The notes: a model not told the origin generated them from the sequence alone. Counted from the stretch's first letter, positions 8,892 to 17,845 are shown. The stretch is DNA of 54,271 bases from Pseudomonas citronellolis (GCF_029335315.1 NZ_JARJLT010000202.1:1-54271), one strand, 5' to 3'. Made by a program: numbers and translations.

Positions 8892-9959
8892 ATGAAGACC
8901 AGTCTCAAGCTCGGCGGCGCGTTCATCGGCCTGGTGGTGGGCGTCGGCTTCGCCTCCGGCCAGGAAATCCTCCAGTTCTTCGGCGGCTTCGGCGTCATGG
9001 GCCTGATCGGCGCCCTGGTCGCCCTGGCAATGTTCGCCTTCCTGGTGATGAACCTCTACCAGATCGGCAGCCGCCTGCAGACCCAGTCGCACAAGGAGGC
9101 CATGGAGTACATCTGCGGCCGCCACCTGGGCCGGGTCGTCGACCTGATGCTCACCTTCTTCCTGTTCGGCACCGTGGTGGTGATGCTCGCCGGCGCCAGC
9201 TCGTCGTTCGAGCAGCAGCTGGGCATCGGCCACTCCATCGGCGGCGTGGTCCTCGGCGTGCTGACGGTCATCACCGTGTGCCTGGGGCTGAAGCGGGTGA
9301 TCACCCTGATGAGCCTGATCACCCCGGTGCTGATGCTGATCGTGGCGATCATCGCCGTCTACGCGCTGACCCACATCGAGAAGCCGCTGGCGGAGCTGGA
9401 GCAGATCGCCCTGGCCATGCCGCACCCGGCGCCCAACTGGCTGCTCAGCGCCTTCCTCTACGTGTCCTACAACATCGCCGCCACCGCGGCGGTGCTGGTG
9501 GTGATGGGTGGCAGCGTGGCGAACCTGCGCCAGGCCGGCCTCGGCGGCCTGCTCGGCGGCGCCGGCGTGGGCTTGCTGATCCTGGTCATGGCGCTGGTGA
9601 TGCTGCTGCAGATCGACGTCATCGGCGGCAGCGCCATCCCCACCCTGCTGCTGAGCAACAACATCGCGCCCTGGTTCGGCGACGTGATGCTGGCCCTGCT
9701 GCTGGTCAAGCTGTACTGCACCACCACCGGCCTGACCTACGCCCTGGTGGCGCGCTGCGCGGCCTACGGCCTGCCGTTCCGCCTGTGCACCGTGGCCGCG
9801 GTGATCCTGGCCTTCGTCGGCAGCCAGTTCGGCTTCGTCAAGCTGGTCGGCATGGTCTACCCGGCCATGGGCTACCTGGGCTTCGTGCTGATGCTGGCCA
9901 TCGTCGTCACCTGGTGGCGCGATCGCGGCGCTCCGTTGAGCGAGGCACAGCGCGGCTGA
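8892..9959 (+). CDS. YkvI-type membrane transporter
   Basis: A 355-residue, very hydrophobic inner-membrane protein with about ten predicted membrane helices. It resembles the YkvI family, part of the wider amino-acid/polyamine-type transporters. The N-terminus GAFIGLVVGVGFASGQEILQ carries the glycine-rich first helix with its GFASGQE break, typical of this fold. The substrate is not known. Its place after the flavoenzyme and RidA genes suggests it imports their substrate. The ATG at 8892 is preceded by AGGGA. Confidence 0.8.
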   Translation: MKTSLKLGGAFIGLVVGVGFASGQEILQFFGGFGVMGLIGALVALAMFAFLVMNLYQIGSRLQTQSHKEAMEYICGRHLGRVVDLMLTFFLFGTVVVMLAGASSSFEQQLGIGHSIGGVVLGVLTVITVCLGLKRVITLMSLITPVLMLIVAIIAVYALTHIEKPLAELEQIALAMPHPAPNWLLSAFLYVSYNIAATAAVLVVMGGSVANLRQAGLGGLLGGAGVGLLILVMALVMLLQIDVIGGSAIPTLLLSNNIAPWFGDVMLALLLVKLYCTTTGLTYALVARCAAYGLPFRLCTVAAVILAFVGSQFGFVKLVGMVYPAMGYLGFVLMLAIVVTWWRDRGAPLSEAQRG

Positions 9960-9976
9960 GTTTCCCCCGCGCAACG

Positions 9977-10008
9977 AAAAACGCCCGCCTTGTTCAAGGC
10001 GGGCGTTT
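9977..10008. terminator. Bidirectional terminator between transporter gene and ibpA
   Basis: AAAACGCCCGCCT, a short loop, then AGGCGGGCGTTT. The A-run on one side and T-run on the other let it serve both convergent genes. Confidence 0.85.
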
Positions 10009-10033
10009 CTCATTCAGCGTCGGACGGGGCTGT

Positions 10034-10480
10034 TCAGCCCTCGATGGCCGGACGCTGGCCGTTGATGGCGATCCGCTTGGGCTTGGCCTCCTCCGGAACG
10101 ATGCGCACCAGTTCGATACTCAGCAGGCCGTTCTTCAGCGCAGCGCCCTGGACCTCGATATGGTCGGCGAGGCGGAACGAAAGCTTGAAGGCGCGCTGGG
10201 CGATGCCCTGGTGCAGGAAGGTGACCCCTTCGTTGGCTTTCTCGCGTTTGCCGCCGGTCACGGTCAGCACGCCACGCTCCACTTGCAGTTCCAGGTCCTC
10301 TTCCTGCAAGCCGGCGGCGGCGACCACGATGCGGTACTGGTCTTCACCATGCTTCTCGACGTTGTAGGGCGGGTAGGAACTGCCGCTTTCGCTGCGCAGG
10401 GCCGACTCGAACAGATCGTTGAAACGATCGAAACCGACGGACTGGCGGAACAGCGGGGCGAGAGAAAGTACGTTGCTCAT
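10034..10480 (-). CDS. ibpA: Small heat-shock protein IbpA (Hsp20)
   Basis: A 148-residue Hsp20 holdase chaperone. The alpha-crystallin domain runs from about 35 to 125 (PPYNVEKHGEDQYRIVVAAA to ALKNGLLSIEL), followed by a short tail with an I-x-I-like segment (KRIAING). The N-terminus FDRFNDLFESAL is typical of bacterial class A Hsp20. It binds unfolded proteins in the cytoplasm during heat stress. Control is clear from the DNA: a sigma-32 promoter and a ROSE-type thermometer hairpin covering the ribosome-binding site lie upstream. Confidence 0.95.
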   Translation of the reverse strand: MSNVLSLAPLFRQSVGFDRFNDLFESALRSESGSSYPPYNVEKHGEDQYRIVVAAAGLQEEDLELQVERGVLTVTGGKREKANEGVTFLHQGIAQRAFKLSFRLADHIEVQGAALKNGLLSIELVRIVPEEAKPKRIAINGQRPAIEG

Positions 10481-10486
10481 GCGAAT

Positions 10487-10506
10487 CTCCTGAATAATTC
10501 AGCAAG
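10487..10506 (-). promoter_or_regulatory. ROSE-type RNA thermometer hairpin of ibpA
   Basis: Read on the minus strand, CTTGCTGAATTATTCAGGAG folds with CTGAA pairing TTCAG and CTT pairing the GAG of the Shine-Dalgarno AGGAG. This leaves the unpaired G of the ROSE TTGCT signature. The ATG follows 6 bases later. The fold would hide the ribosome-binding site in the cold and open on heating, as in known Pseudomonas ibpA leaders. Confidence 0.8.
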
Positions 10507-10573
10507 GTTTTTTGTGGAGCCTGTCTGCAGGACTCCGGGAGCGGGACCCGATTTCGGCCTCCCGCACGAATAC

Positions 10574-10601
10574 AGATAGGGGCGCATCGAAGCCTTTCAA
10601 G
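10574..10601 (-). promoter_or_regulatory. Heat-shock (sigma-32) promoter of ibpA
   Basis: On the minus strand CTTGAAA (10595-10601) and CCCCTATCT (10574-10582) are separated by 12 bases, close to the sigma-32 consensus. The transcript would begin about 85 bases before the ibpA start and include the thermometer hairpin. The -35 lies only about 20 bases from the divergent SDR start codon. Confidence 0.8.
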
Positions 10602-10623
10602 TCCGCTCGTCGAAGGAATGCCC

Positions 10624-11370
10624 ATGAGCAAAGTCATGCTGATCACCGGCGCCAGCCGTGGCATAGGCGCCGCCACCGCACTGCTGGCCGCCGAACGCGG
10701 CTACACCGTCGCCCTCAACTACCGGCGCCAGCGCCAGGCGGCCGAGGCACTGGTGCGGCGCATCCGCGCCGCCGGCGGACAGGCCGAGGCCTTCGCCGCC
10801 GACGTCGCCGAGGAGGCCGAGGTGGTGCGGCTGTTCCAGGCCGTCGAGCGGACCTTCGGCCACCTCGACGTGCTGGTGAACAACGCCGGCGTGCTGGAGC
10901 GCCAGATGCGCCTGGAGGACATGGACGCCGCGCGCCTGCAGCGGGTCTTCGCGGTGAACGTGACGGGCAGCTTCCTCTGCGCCCGCGAGGCGGTGCGGCG
11001 CATGGCCCGCGCCCACGGCGGCAGCGGTGGGAGCATCGTCAATGTGTCGTCGATGGCCTCGCGCCTGGGCTCGCCCAACGAGTACATCGACTACGCCGCG
11101 GCCAAGGGCGCCATCGACAGCATGACCATCGGCCTGGCCAGGGAGGTCGCGGCCGAAGGTATTCGGGTCAACGCGGTGCGGCCGGGGTTGATCGATACCG
11201 AAATCCACGCCAGCGGCGGCGAGCCGGGGCGCGTGGAACGGCTGAAGAGCGCCATCCCGCTCGGCCGTGGCGGTCAGGCGGAAGAAGTGGCGCGGGCGAT
11301 CCTGTTCCTCGCCGGCGACGAATCGAGCTACAGCACCGGGACTTTCGTCGACGTCAGCGGCGGCCGCTAG
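10624..11370 (+). CDS. Short-chain dehydrogenase/reductase, SDR family
   Basis: A 248-residue classical SDR. TGASRGIG (8-15) binds NAD(P), NNAG is at 86-89, and the catalytic set is the VSS serines (142-143), Tyr157 and Lys161 in YIDYAAAK. Sequence style is close to glucose-1-dehydrogenase and 3-oxoacyl-reductase-like members, so the substrate is open. Of two in-frame ATGs (10618, 10624) the second has AAGGA at 6 bases and is preferred. It is divergent from ibpA with overlapping control DNA. Confidence 0.88.
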   Translation: MSKVMLITGASRGIGAATALLAAERGYTVALNYRRQRQAAEALVRRIRAAGGQAEAFAADVAEEAEVVRLFQAVERTFGHLDVLVNNAGVLERQMRLEDMDAARLQRVFAVNVTGSFLCAREAVRRMARAHGGSGGSIVNVSSMASRLGSPNEYIDYAAAKGAIDSMTIGLAREVAAEGIRVNAVRPGLIDTEIHASGGEPGRVERLKSAIPLGRGGQAEEVARAILFLAGDESSYSTGTFVDVSGGR

Positions 11371-11400
11371 CGTGGGGAAGCGCCCTGCTCACGGCGAACT

Positions 11401-11467
11401 GTAGGAGCGAGCTTGCTCGCGAATGAGCCCCGCAGCGGAGCCTGTTCGCGAGCAAGCTCGCTCCTAC
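11401..11467. repeat. REPIN: paired REP sequences in inverted orientation
   Basis: Two perfect 23-base inverted arms (11401-11423 and 11445-11467, head GTAGGAGCGAGC) flank a 21-base spacer. This is the standard Pseudomonas REP doublet, moved by RAYT transposases encoded elsewhere. It lies between the convergent SDR gene and dusC and could act as a shared 3'-end hairpin. Confidence 0.9.
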
Positions 11468-11498
11468 GAAAGGCACTTCGGCGCAACCGGCGCCCCTC

Positions 11499-12458
11499 CT
11501 ACGCGGCCTCTTCGACCTCGACCTGCAACAGCCGGTCGATCAGCTCGCAATCGCTCTCGCGGCGAATCTGCGCGAACAGCTCCACCGCCTCGGGATAGCT
11601 GCGGGTGAGCATGCCCAGCCACTGCTTCAGGCGCCCCGGCGCGTAACGCGGCGCCAGCTTGCGCCGCGCCTGCCGCCAGAAGTCTTCGAGCAGCACGCGC
11701 AGCTCTTCCCAGGCCATCGGCTGCACGTCGCGGCCGTCGCGCCAGGCGGCGATCTGCCGGGCCAGGTCGGGGCGCGAGACCAGCCCGCGACCGAGCATGA
11801 TGTCGTCGACGCCGCTGATGGAACGGCAACGCAGGTAATCCTCGAGCGTCCAGACCTCGCCGTTGGCGAACACCGGCACCTTCACCGCGTCCGCCACCCT
11901 GGCCACCCACTCCCAGTGCGCCGGCGGCTTGTAGCCATCGGTCTTGGTCCGCGCGTGCACCACCACGTGGGCCGAGCCGCCGTCGGCCAGGGCGCGGGCG
12001 CAATCCAGCGCGCCATCCGGGGTCTCGTAGCCCAGGCGCATCTTCGAGGTCACCGGGATGTGCGCCGGCACCGCGCGACGCACGGCTTCGACGATGGAGA
12101 ACAGCAGCTCCGGCTCCTTGAGCAGGACCGCGCCGCCGCGCGACTTGTTCACCGTCTTCGCCGGGCAGCCGAAGTTCAGGTCGATCACCGGCGCGCCCAA
12201 CTCACAGGCGTGGGCGGCGTTTTCCGCCAGGCACTGCGGGTCGGAGCCGAGGAACTGCACGCGCATCGGCGTGCCGGCGCGGGTGCGGCTGCCGTGCAGC
12301 AGCTCCGGCGCCAGCTTCTCGTAGGTGGCGAGCGGATGCACACGGTCGGTGACGCGGATGAACTCGGTGACGCACCAGTCGATGCCGCCGACCCGGGTCA
12401 GCACATCGCGGAGGATTTCGTCGACCAGCCCCTCCATCGGGGCCAGGGCAATTTGCAC
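11499..12458 (-). CDS. dusC: tRNA-dihydrouridine(16) synthase
   Basis: An FMN enzyme that reduces uridine 16 in the tRNA D-loop using NADPH, 319 residues. The N-terminal [16 protein letters not shown] is the FMN-barrel start, and [16 protein letters not shown] holds catalytic Cys98. The GTG at 12458 is the only start that keeps the first strand of the barrel ([10 protein letters not shown]), with AAAGG upstream. Assignment to DusC rather than DusA/B is from the [10 protein letters not shown]-terminus and C-terminal length. Confidence 0.9.
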   Translation of the reverse strand: MQIALAPMEGLVDEILRDVLTRVGGIDWCVTEFIRVTDRVHPLATYEKLAPELLHGSRTRAGTPMRVQFLGSDPQCLAENAAHACELGAPVIDLNFGCPAKTVNKSRGGAVLLKEPELLFSIVEAVRRAVPAHIPVTSKMRLGYETPDGALDCARALADGGSAHVVVHARTKTDGYKPPAHWEWVARVADAVKVPVFANGEVWTLEDYLRCRSISGVDDIMLGRGLVSRPDLARQIAAWRDGRDVQPMAWEELRVLLEDFWRQARRKLAPRYAPGRLKQWLGMLTRSYPEAVELFAQIRRESDCELIDRLLQVEVEEAA

Positions 12459-12524
12459 GGCGGGGAACCTTTGATTTCGCAGGCGGCGGATTCTAGTGGC
12501 TGGCGCCGCCCGCGCAAAGTGCCG

Positions 12525-12968
12525 TCAGGCCGGCGCGGCGCCGAGCAGCGCGCGGCCGTAGCCTTCGATGAACTCCGCCGGCATGCGCTTGGGCCTGCCG
12601 CTGGAGAGCTCGATGCAGACGAAGGTGGTGCGGGCGCGCAGCAGGGTCACGCCATCGGCCGGGCGCACCAGCTGGAAACAGCGGTCCATGCGCAGCTTCT
12701 GGTCGGATTCGACGATCCAGGTGCCCATCTGCAGCTCCTCGCCCTCGTAGGCGGCGGCGAGGTAGTCGATTTCATGGCGCACCACGGCCATGGCGCGATC
12801 GAGCCGGCGATACTCGGCCAGGTCCAGGCCGAGGCGCTGCGAATGACGCCAGGCGCAGCGCTCCAGCCAGCTGACGTAGACGGCGTTGTTGGCGTGGCCG
12901 AGGCCGTCGATGTCCTCGGCGCCCACGCGGATGTCGATGACGAAGGGTTCGGGCAGGTCCCAGGCCAT
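12525..12968 (-). CDS. Acyl-CoA thioesterase, 4HBT/YbgC-like hotdog fold
   Basis: A 147-residue hotdog-fold protein. The motif DIDGLGHANNAVYVSWLE (about 19-36) is the 4-hydroxybenzoyl-CoA thioesterase signature, with the catalytic acid at its start. It probably hydrolyses acyl-CoA in the cytoplasm, with substrate unknown. The start at 12968 has GGAG at 7 bases. It is on the same strand as dusC, 66 bp upstream of it. Confidence 0.88.
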   Translation of the reverse strand: MAWDLPEPFVIDIRVGAEDIDGLGHANNAVYVSWLERCAWRHSQRLGLDLAEYRRLDRAMAVVRHEIDYLAAAYEGEELQMGTWIVESDQKLRMDRCFQLVRPADGVTLLRARTTFVCIELSSGRPKRMPAEFIEGYGRALLGAAPA

Positions 12969-13065
12969 GCGCTTGCTCCAGTCCGGGGCCGGGTCGGGTG
13001 ACCCGGCCGCATGATCGAAGCCGGCAGTCTACAGGGCCCGGACGCGTCCCGCTGCCCCGCCGTGC

Positions 13066-13911
13066 TCAGGAGGCCAGGGCGAGAGGTAGCAGGTAACGTT
13101 CTTCCTGGCCTTCCAGCAGTGCCAGCACGGCGTCGCTCAGCCGCTGGTCGGCCAGCACGCGCTGGTGACCGCCATCGTCCAGGCGCAGCAGGCGGCTGCG
13201 CGGCCAGACCGCGTGGATGTCCAGCGCATCCGCGACGGGTACCTGCGGGTCGTCCTCCGCGTGCACCACCAGGCCGGGCATGTCCAGGTCGTAGCGACTG
13301 ACATCCAGCTGCGCCGCCGGCATCCCGGTGCTCGCCTCGACCTGGCGGATGAAGCGGTAGCGCGCCTCGGCCGGCAGCCCCATGAAAGCGGCGAAGCGGC
13401 GCAGCACGGAGATCACCCGGCTCGGCGCGGCGATGGTGACCAGCGCCTCGGTGCGCAGGCCCATCTGCGTCGCCAGCAGCGCGCTGGCGCCGCCCATGGA
13501 ATGGCCGATCACCGCGCGCAGCGGCGGCAGCTCGCTGGCGGCCTCCAGCAGCGCGCGGGCGAACAGCAGCGGATGCGCTTCGCGCCCCGGCGAGCGGCCG
13601 TGGGCCGGGCCGTCCAGCGCCACCACGGCGTAGCCCGCGCCGACCAGCTCGCGGATCAGGTGGGCGAACTGCGTCGGCCGCCCTTCCCAACCGTGCATCA
13701 GCAGCACCGCCGGGCCTTCACCCCAGCGCAGCGCGGAAAGCCCGAAGCGCAGGGTGACGCGCTCGGAACTGGCCAGCAGTGGCAGCTCCCAGTCGCGCGG
13801 CTGCAGCGCGCGCGGGGTCATGAAGATGTCGCGCATGCGCCGCGCCGCCCATTCCGGCGCCACACGGCCGAGGCTCGCGTTGATGCCACGTATCCAGGTC
13901 AAGCTGCTCAT
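13066..13911 (-). CDS. Alpha/beta-hydrolase
   Basis: A 281-residue serine hydrolase. The nucleophile elbow is GHSMGG with Ser138, LMHGWEGRPTQF (71-82) forms the oxyanion side, the acid is probably in HAEDDPQVPVA and the base in DGGHQRVL near the C-terminus. The first 50 residues form an extra N-terminal segment found in esterase-like members. It starts 21 bases after the TetR gene on the same strand, so it is probably in its operon and under its control. Substrate unknown. Confidence 0.87.
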   Translation of the reverse strand: MSSLTWIRGINASLGRVAPEWAARRMRDIFMTPRALQPRDWELPLLASSERVTLRFGLSALRWGEGPAVLLMHGWEGRPTQFAHLIRELVGAGYAVVALDGPAHGRSPGREAHPLLFARALLEAASELPPLRAVIGHSMGGASALLATQMGLRTEALVTIAAPSRVISVLRRFAAFMGLPAEARYRFIRQVEASTGMPAAQLDVSRYDLDMPGLVVHAEDDPQVPVADALDIHAVWPRSRLLRLDDGGHQRVLADQRLSDAVLALLEGQEERYLLPLALAS

Positions 13912-13932
13912 TGCCAGTCCCTCCTTCGAGGA

Positions 13933-14505
13933 TCAATCCACCGCTTTCTTGGCGGCACGCAAAACGCGGTCGGACAAATCGCACGAGCCCAGGGCTCGCG
14001 ACAGCGCCAGTCCGCCCACCATCAGGGCGATATCGGCGAGCACGGTGTCGGCGTCCTCGGGACGCTCGGCCAGCTCGGCGACCATGAGTTCGATGTGTTC
14101 GGCGAGGGTTTGCCGGAAACCCTCCGGGAGCTGCTCCAGGCCGCCCAGGGAGCTGGGGATGGGGCAACCCGGCTCCTCGCTGTCGCGGTGCTTGCGCGAC
14201 AGGTAGAAGGCCGCGGCCAGCTGACGGCGCTCGCTGAACGGCATGTCCGGATCGAAGTGCTTGAGCTTTTCCCGGCGCGTCGCCAGCAGTTGGCGGAAGG
14301 CCTCCAGCATCAGCGCGTCCTTGCTCTCGAAGTGCGCGTAGAAGCCGCCGACGGTCAGCCCGGCGGCGCCCATCACTTCGGCCACGCTGGGCTCCAGCGG
14401 GCCACGACGGACCAGCGCGTCGGCGGCCGCGCAAAGAATGCGTTCGCGGGTCTGGGCTTTCTTCTCGCCTACTGCCCTGTCGCTGCTGGCGGTCTTGCGG
14501 CTCAT
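13933..14505 (-). CDS. TetR-family transcriptional repressor
   Basis: A 190-residue TetR protein. The HTH lies at about residues 17-60 (TRERILCAAADALVRRGPLE, then VAEVMGAAGLTVGGFYAHFESKD with the YxxF motif). The C-terminal ligand domain has no clear relatives by eye. The ATG at 14505 with GGAGA six bases upstream is preferred over a TTG 12 bases earlier. It leads a two-gene unit with the hydrolase, and an AT-rich palindrome 15 bases upstream is its likely autoregulatory operator. Confidence 0.9.
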   Translation of the reverse strand: MSRKTASSDRAVGEKKAQTRERILCAAADALVRRGPLEPSVAEVMGAAGLTVGGFYAHFESKDALMLEAFRQLLATRREKLKHFDPDMPFSERRQLAAAFYLSRKHRDSEEPGCPIPSSLGGLEQLPEGFRQTLAEHIELMVAELAERPEDADTVLADIALMVGGLALSRALGSCDLSDRVLRAAKKAVD

Positions 14506-14520
14506 GGCGCTCTCCAAAAA

Positions 14521-14550
14521 TATTATGAGTAGAATATTATTCTCATAATA
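14521..14550. promoter_or_regulatory. Likely TetR-family operator
   Basis: TATTATGAG (14521-14529) is repeated in reverse as CTCATAATA (14542-14550), with AGAATATTATTCT nested between. It lies immediately upstream of the TetR gene within strikingly AT-rich DNA, so binding would cover the promoter. Confidence 0.6.
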
Positions 14551-14604
14551 AAAATCGGCAAGCGTTGAGCGCGACCGCTGGTCGGGAAACGAAATTTTCG
14601 GGAG

Positions 14605-14641
14605 GGAAAAACAAAAGGGCCACTCGAAAATTGAGTGGCCC
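14605..14641 (-). terminator. Terminator of the tRNA operon
   Basis: On the minus strand GGGCCACTC-N7-GAGTGGCCC is followed by TTTTGTTTTT. It lies 26 bases past the last tRNA-Glu. Confidence 0.9.
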
Positions 14642-14666
14642 TATAGGCCCCGCAGAGCGGGAAAAT

Positions 14667-14742
14667 TGGCGTCCCCTAGGGGACTCGAACCCCTGTTACC
14701 GCCGTGAAAGGGCGGTGTCCTAGGCCACTAGACGAAGGGGAC
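14667..14742 (-). tRNA. tRNA-Glu (TTC), distal copy
   Basis: A 76-nt cloverleaf on the minus strand with encoded CCA. The acceptor arm is GTCCCCT/AGGGGAC, the anticodon loop CTTTCAC gives TTC, and the T-arm has GGTTCGAGTCC. It is the fourth gene of the Ala-Glu-Ala-Glu transcript and identical to the copy at 14906. Confidence 0.98.
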
Positions 14743-14784
14743 TTAACCTTCGAAGAAATCCGCGATTCGCGAATTCTGGCAATT

Positions 14785-14860
<76 letters not shown>

Positions 14861-14905
14861 AGATGACTCTGGCGGACGACGCGAGCGCATCGTCGCTGGA
14901 AAAAG

Positions 14906-14981
14906 TGGCGTCCCCTAGGGGACTCGAACCCCTGTTACCGCCGTGAAAGGGCGGTGTCCTAGGCCACTAGACGAAGGGGAC
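14906..14981 (-). tRNA. tRNA-Glu (TTC), proximal copy
   Basis: The same 76-nt sequence as the copy at 14667, anticodon TTC, CCA encoded. The two Glu-Ala units differ only in their spacers (42, 45 and 53 bases). Confidence 0.98.
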
Positions 14982-15034
14982 GCAATCCTTCGATTTTCGG
15001 CACCGTCAGCGAGTGACGCTGCCTACTGGTAATT

Positions 15035-15110
<76 letters not shown>

Positions 15111-15176
15111 AAAGTACCGCTACATCTACCGTTCCCGCTTCGCTCTGTCGTTCAGTTCGTCGCTGGAACGGGGCGC

Positions 15177-15235
15177 ATCTTAGGGGTGGGGCGTAACCCT
15201 GTCAACAAGAATTTTCGACTTTTTTAATTTTTTTC
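15177..15235 (-). promoter_or_regulatory. Strong sigma-70 promoter of the tRNA operon
   Basis: On the minus strand TTGACA (15200-15205), a 17-base spacer and TAAGAT (15177-15182) make a near-consensus promoter. A GC-rich discriminator (GCGCCCC) follows, the mark of stringent control. An A/T-rich UP-element-like stretch (15206-15235) precedes it. Confidence 0.9.
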
Positions 15236-15337
15236 TCCCAAAGAACAATCACTTAGCAGAGCGGGCCATTATCCCCTGCCCTGCGTCGCAGGCTTCGGGC
15301 CCCGCGCGCAGCGGTTCCAGCGCGGATTATGGACATG

Positions 15338-15372
15338 AAAAAGGCCGGGCGCTCGAAGGCAGCCGGCCTTTT
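15338..15372 (-). terminator. Terminator after gltX
   Basis: On the minus strand AAAAGGCCGG, a 14-base loop and CCGGCCTTTTT, placed 15 bases after the gltX stop. Confidence 0.85.
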
Positions 15373-15387
15373 GTCAGAAGGCGTCCG

Positions 15388-16872
15388 TCAGCCGGCGATG
15401 GCGTCGCGGATCTTCTCCCACTCCTTGGCTTCCTTCTTCGACGCCCCGCCCAGCAGCTCCAGGGCCTGGCGCAGGCGATAGCGCGAGAGGTCGGCACCGA
15501 GGATTTCCATGGCGTCGAGCACCGATACCGAACTGGCCTGGCCGGTGATGGCCGGGAACATCAGCGGCATGACGTCACGCAGCTTCAGCTCCAGGTGTTC
15601 GGCCACGGCCTGGATGGTCGCGGTGATGCGATCCTTCTCCCACTGGCGCAGCGCTTCCAGCTTCCACAGCACCAGCTGCAGAACCTGGCGCACCTGGGTG
15701 GCGTCGAGCTTCTTGTGCTCGAACAGCTTGGCGTCCAGCTGCACGCCGCCGCTGAAGAAGAACCCGGCGAGCGGCGCGATCTGGCTGAAGTTCTCCACCC
15801 GGCCCTGGACGTGCGGCGCGATCTGCATCAGGTACTCGGGGTTGAGCGCCCACTTCTGCACTTCGCGGGCGAACTCCTCGACCGACTGCTCGCGAATCCA
15901 CTGGCCGTTCAGCCAGGACAGCTTCTCCATGTCGAAGATCGGCCCGCCAAGGGACACGCGCGACAGGTCGAAGTGCTCGATCATCTCCGCCAGGCTGAAC
16001 TTCTCGCGCTCGTCGGGCATCGACCAGCCCATGCGGCCCAGGTAGTTCAGCAGCGCCTGGGGCAGGAAGCCCATGCGCTCGTAGAAGGTGATGGAGGTGG
16101 GGTTCTTGCGCTTGGACAGCTTGCTCTTGTCCGGGTTGCGCAGCAGCGGCATGTAGCAGAGCACCGGCTGCTCCCAGCCGAAGTACTCGTACAGCTTGAT
16201 CAGCTTGGGCGCCGAGGGCAGCCACTCTTCGCCGCGCAGCACATGGGTGATGCCCATCAGGTGGTCGTCGACGACGTTGGCCAGGAAGTAGGTGGGCAGG
16301 CCGTCGGCCTTCATCAGCACCTGCATGTCCATGCGGTCCCACGGGATCTCGACGTCGCCGCGGAGCATGTCCGGCACCACGCAGACACCCTCGGTCGGCA
16401 CCTTCATGCGCACCACGTGGGATTCGCCGGCGGCGATGCGACGCTGCGACTCTTCCTTCGGCAGGTGCATGCAGTGGCCGTCGTAGCGCGGGGTTTCCTT
16501 GCGCGCCTGCTGCTCGGCGCGAATGGCGTCCAGGCGCTCGGCGGAACAGAAGCAGGGGAAGGCGTGGCCCTTTTCCACCAGCTCGTCGCTGTACCGCTTG
16601 TAGATCGCGCTGCGCTCGCTCTGCCGGTACGGGCCGTGCGGGCCGCCGACGTCCGGGCCCTCGTCCCACTCGATGCCCAGCCAGCGCAGGGCGTCGAAGA
16701 TCTGCTGTTCCGACTCGCGGGTGGAACGCACCTGGTCGGTGTCCTCGATGCGCAGGATGAACTTGCCGCCGTGCTGGCGAGCGAAGCACAGGTTGAACAG
16801 CGCGATGTAGGCGGTGCCGACGTGCGGGTCGCCGGTGGGAGACGGCGCGATACGGGTGCGGACAGTGGTCAT
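15388..16872 (-). CDS. gltX: Glutamate-tRNA ligase
   Basis: Charges tRNA-Glu with glutamate, 494 residues, a class I synthetase. The HIGH-type motif is [13 protein letters not shown] (9-21), and the KMSKS-type motif is [10 protein letters not shown] near 245. The frame is open far upstream, but the ATG at 16872 starts the family N-terminus [14 protein letters not shown] and has GAG/GAGCC upstream. It lies just beside two genes for its own tRNA substrate, on the same strand but with a terminator and a separate strong promoter in between. Confidence 0.97.
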   Translation of the reverse strand: MTTVRTRIAPSPTGDPHVGTAYIALFNLCFARQHGGKFILRIEDTDQVRSTRESEQQIFDALRWLGIEWDEGPDVGGPHGPYRQSERSAIYKRYSDELVEKGHAFPCFCSAERLDAIRAEQQARKETPRYDGHCMHLPKEESQRRIAAGESHVVRMKVPTEGVCVVPDMLRGDVEIPWDRMDMQVLMKADGLPTYFLANVVDDHLMGITHVLRGEEWLPSAPKLIKLYEYFGWEQPVLCYMPLLRNPDKSKLSKRKNPTSITFYERMGFLPQALLNYLGRMGWSMPDEREKFSLAEMIEHFDLSRVSLGGPIFDMEKLSWLNGQWIREQSVEEFAREVQKWALNPEYLMQIAPHVQGRVENFSQIAPLAGFFFSGGVQLDAKLFEHKKLDATQVRQVLQLVLWKLEALRQWEKDRITATIQAVAEHLELKLRDVMPLMFPAITGQASSVSVLDAMEILGADLSRYRLRQALELLGGASKKEAKEWEKIRDAIAG

Positions 16873-16922
16873 GGAGGCTCTCGTGAAAAGCGGGTTGGAA
16901 CGGCGCGGCGCGTGGCCGGCGC

Positions 16923-17843
16923 TCATGGTAGCGATGTTAACAGGCGCGCCGCCCCCGGCTCCAGCCGATGGGCTTCGTCGATGGGCAGGCGGTGGATCAG
17001 GTAGTCGAGGAAGGTCTTCACCTTCATTGCCTGGAAACGCCGCGACGGGTACACCGCGTAGAGCTCGCCGATAGGCAACTGGACCTGCGGCAGCAGGCGC
17101 TCCAGGCGCCCGCCCTGCAGCGCCGCGTCGACGATCAGCTCCGGCAGCGAGGCGATGCCGACCCCGGCCAGCACCGCCTCGCGGGCGAAGGAAACGTTGT
17201 TGCAGGACAGCGCGCGCTGGCACGGCACGCTTTCGTGCAGCAGCGGCCAGTAGCGTTGCGAGTCCTGCGACATCAGCACCGCGCGATGCCTGGCCAGGTC
17301 CTCGACGCGCTCGGGCCGGCCGTGCCGTTCGAGGTAGGCGGGGCTGGCGCACAGGCAGCGGCTGGTGACCAGCAGGCGGCGGGCGATCAGCGTCGAATCC
17401 TCCGGCTGGCCGACGGTGATGGCGATGTCCACGCCCTCCTCCAGCGGGTCGACGTTGCGCGAGCTGAGCTCGACTTCGGCGGTGATCTGTGGATAAAGGC
17501 GCATGAAGTCGCCGAGCACCTCGCCCAGGTACATCTGGCCGAACTCGATGGGCGCGGTGATCCGCAGCAGCCCGGTGGGCGCCTGCTGCAGCTGCATCAC
17601 CGCCTGCTCGGCCTCGGCGAAGTCGAGCATGATCTGCCGGCAGCGGTCGTAATAGGCCTGGCCCACTTCGGTCAGGCGCAGCTTGCGGGTGGTGCGGTTG
17701 AGCAGGCGCACGCCGAGGCGCTCTTCGAGCAGGGCCAGGCGCCGGCTCACGGTCGACTTCTGCATGCCCAGACTGTGCGCGGCCTGGGTGAAACTGTGGA
17801 ACTCCACCACGCGGGTGAAGATCAGCGCATCATCCAGCCCCAT
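16923..17843 (-). CDS. LysR-family regulator divergent from efflux genes
   Basis: A 306-residue LysR protein, with HTH at 1-60 ([20 protein letters not shown], then [18 protein letters not shown]) and the effector domain after about 90. The S-F-T-Q-A-A and [18 protein letters not shown] pattern places it in the large CrgA/AaeR-like group. It is divergent from an EmrAB-like pump, so it probably controls that pump; the signal is unknown. A TTGTT-N10-AACAA dyad lies in front of its start. Confidence 0.9.
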   Translation of the reverse strand: MGLDDALIFTRVVEFHSFTQAAHSLGMQKSTVSRRLALLEERLGVRLLNRTTRKLRLTEVGQAYYDRCRQIMLDFAEAEQAVMQLQQAPTGLLRITAPIEFGQMYLGEVLGDFMRLYPQITAEVELSSRNVDPLEEGVDIAITVGQPEDSTLIARRLLVTSRCLCASPAYLERHGRPERVEDLARHRAVLMSQDSQRYWPLLHESVPCQRALSCNNVSFAREAVLAGVGIASLPELIVDAALQGGRLERLLPQVQLPIGELYAVYPSRRFQAMKVKTFLDYLIHRLPIDEAHRLEPGAARLLTSLP

Positions 17844-17845
17844 TA

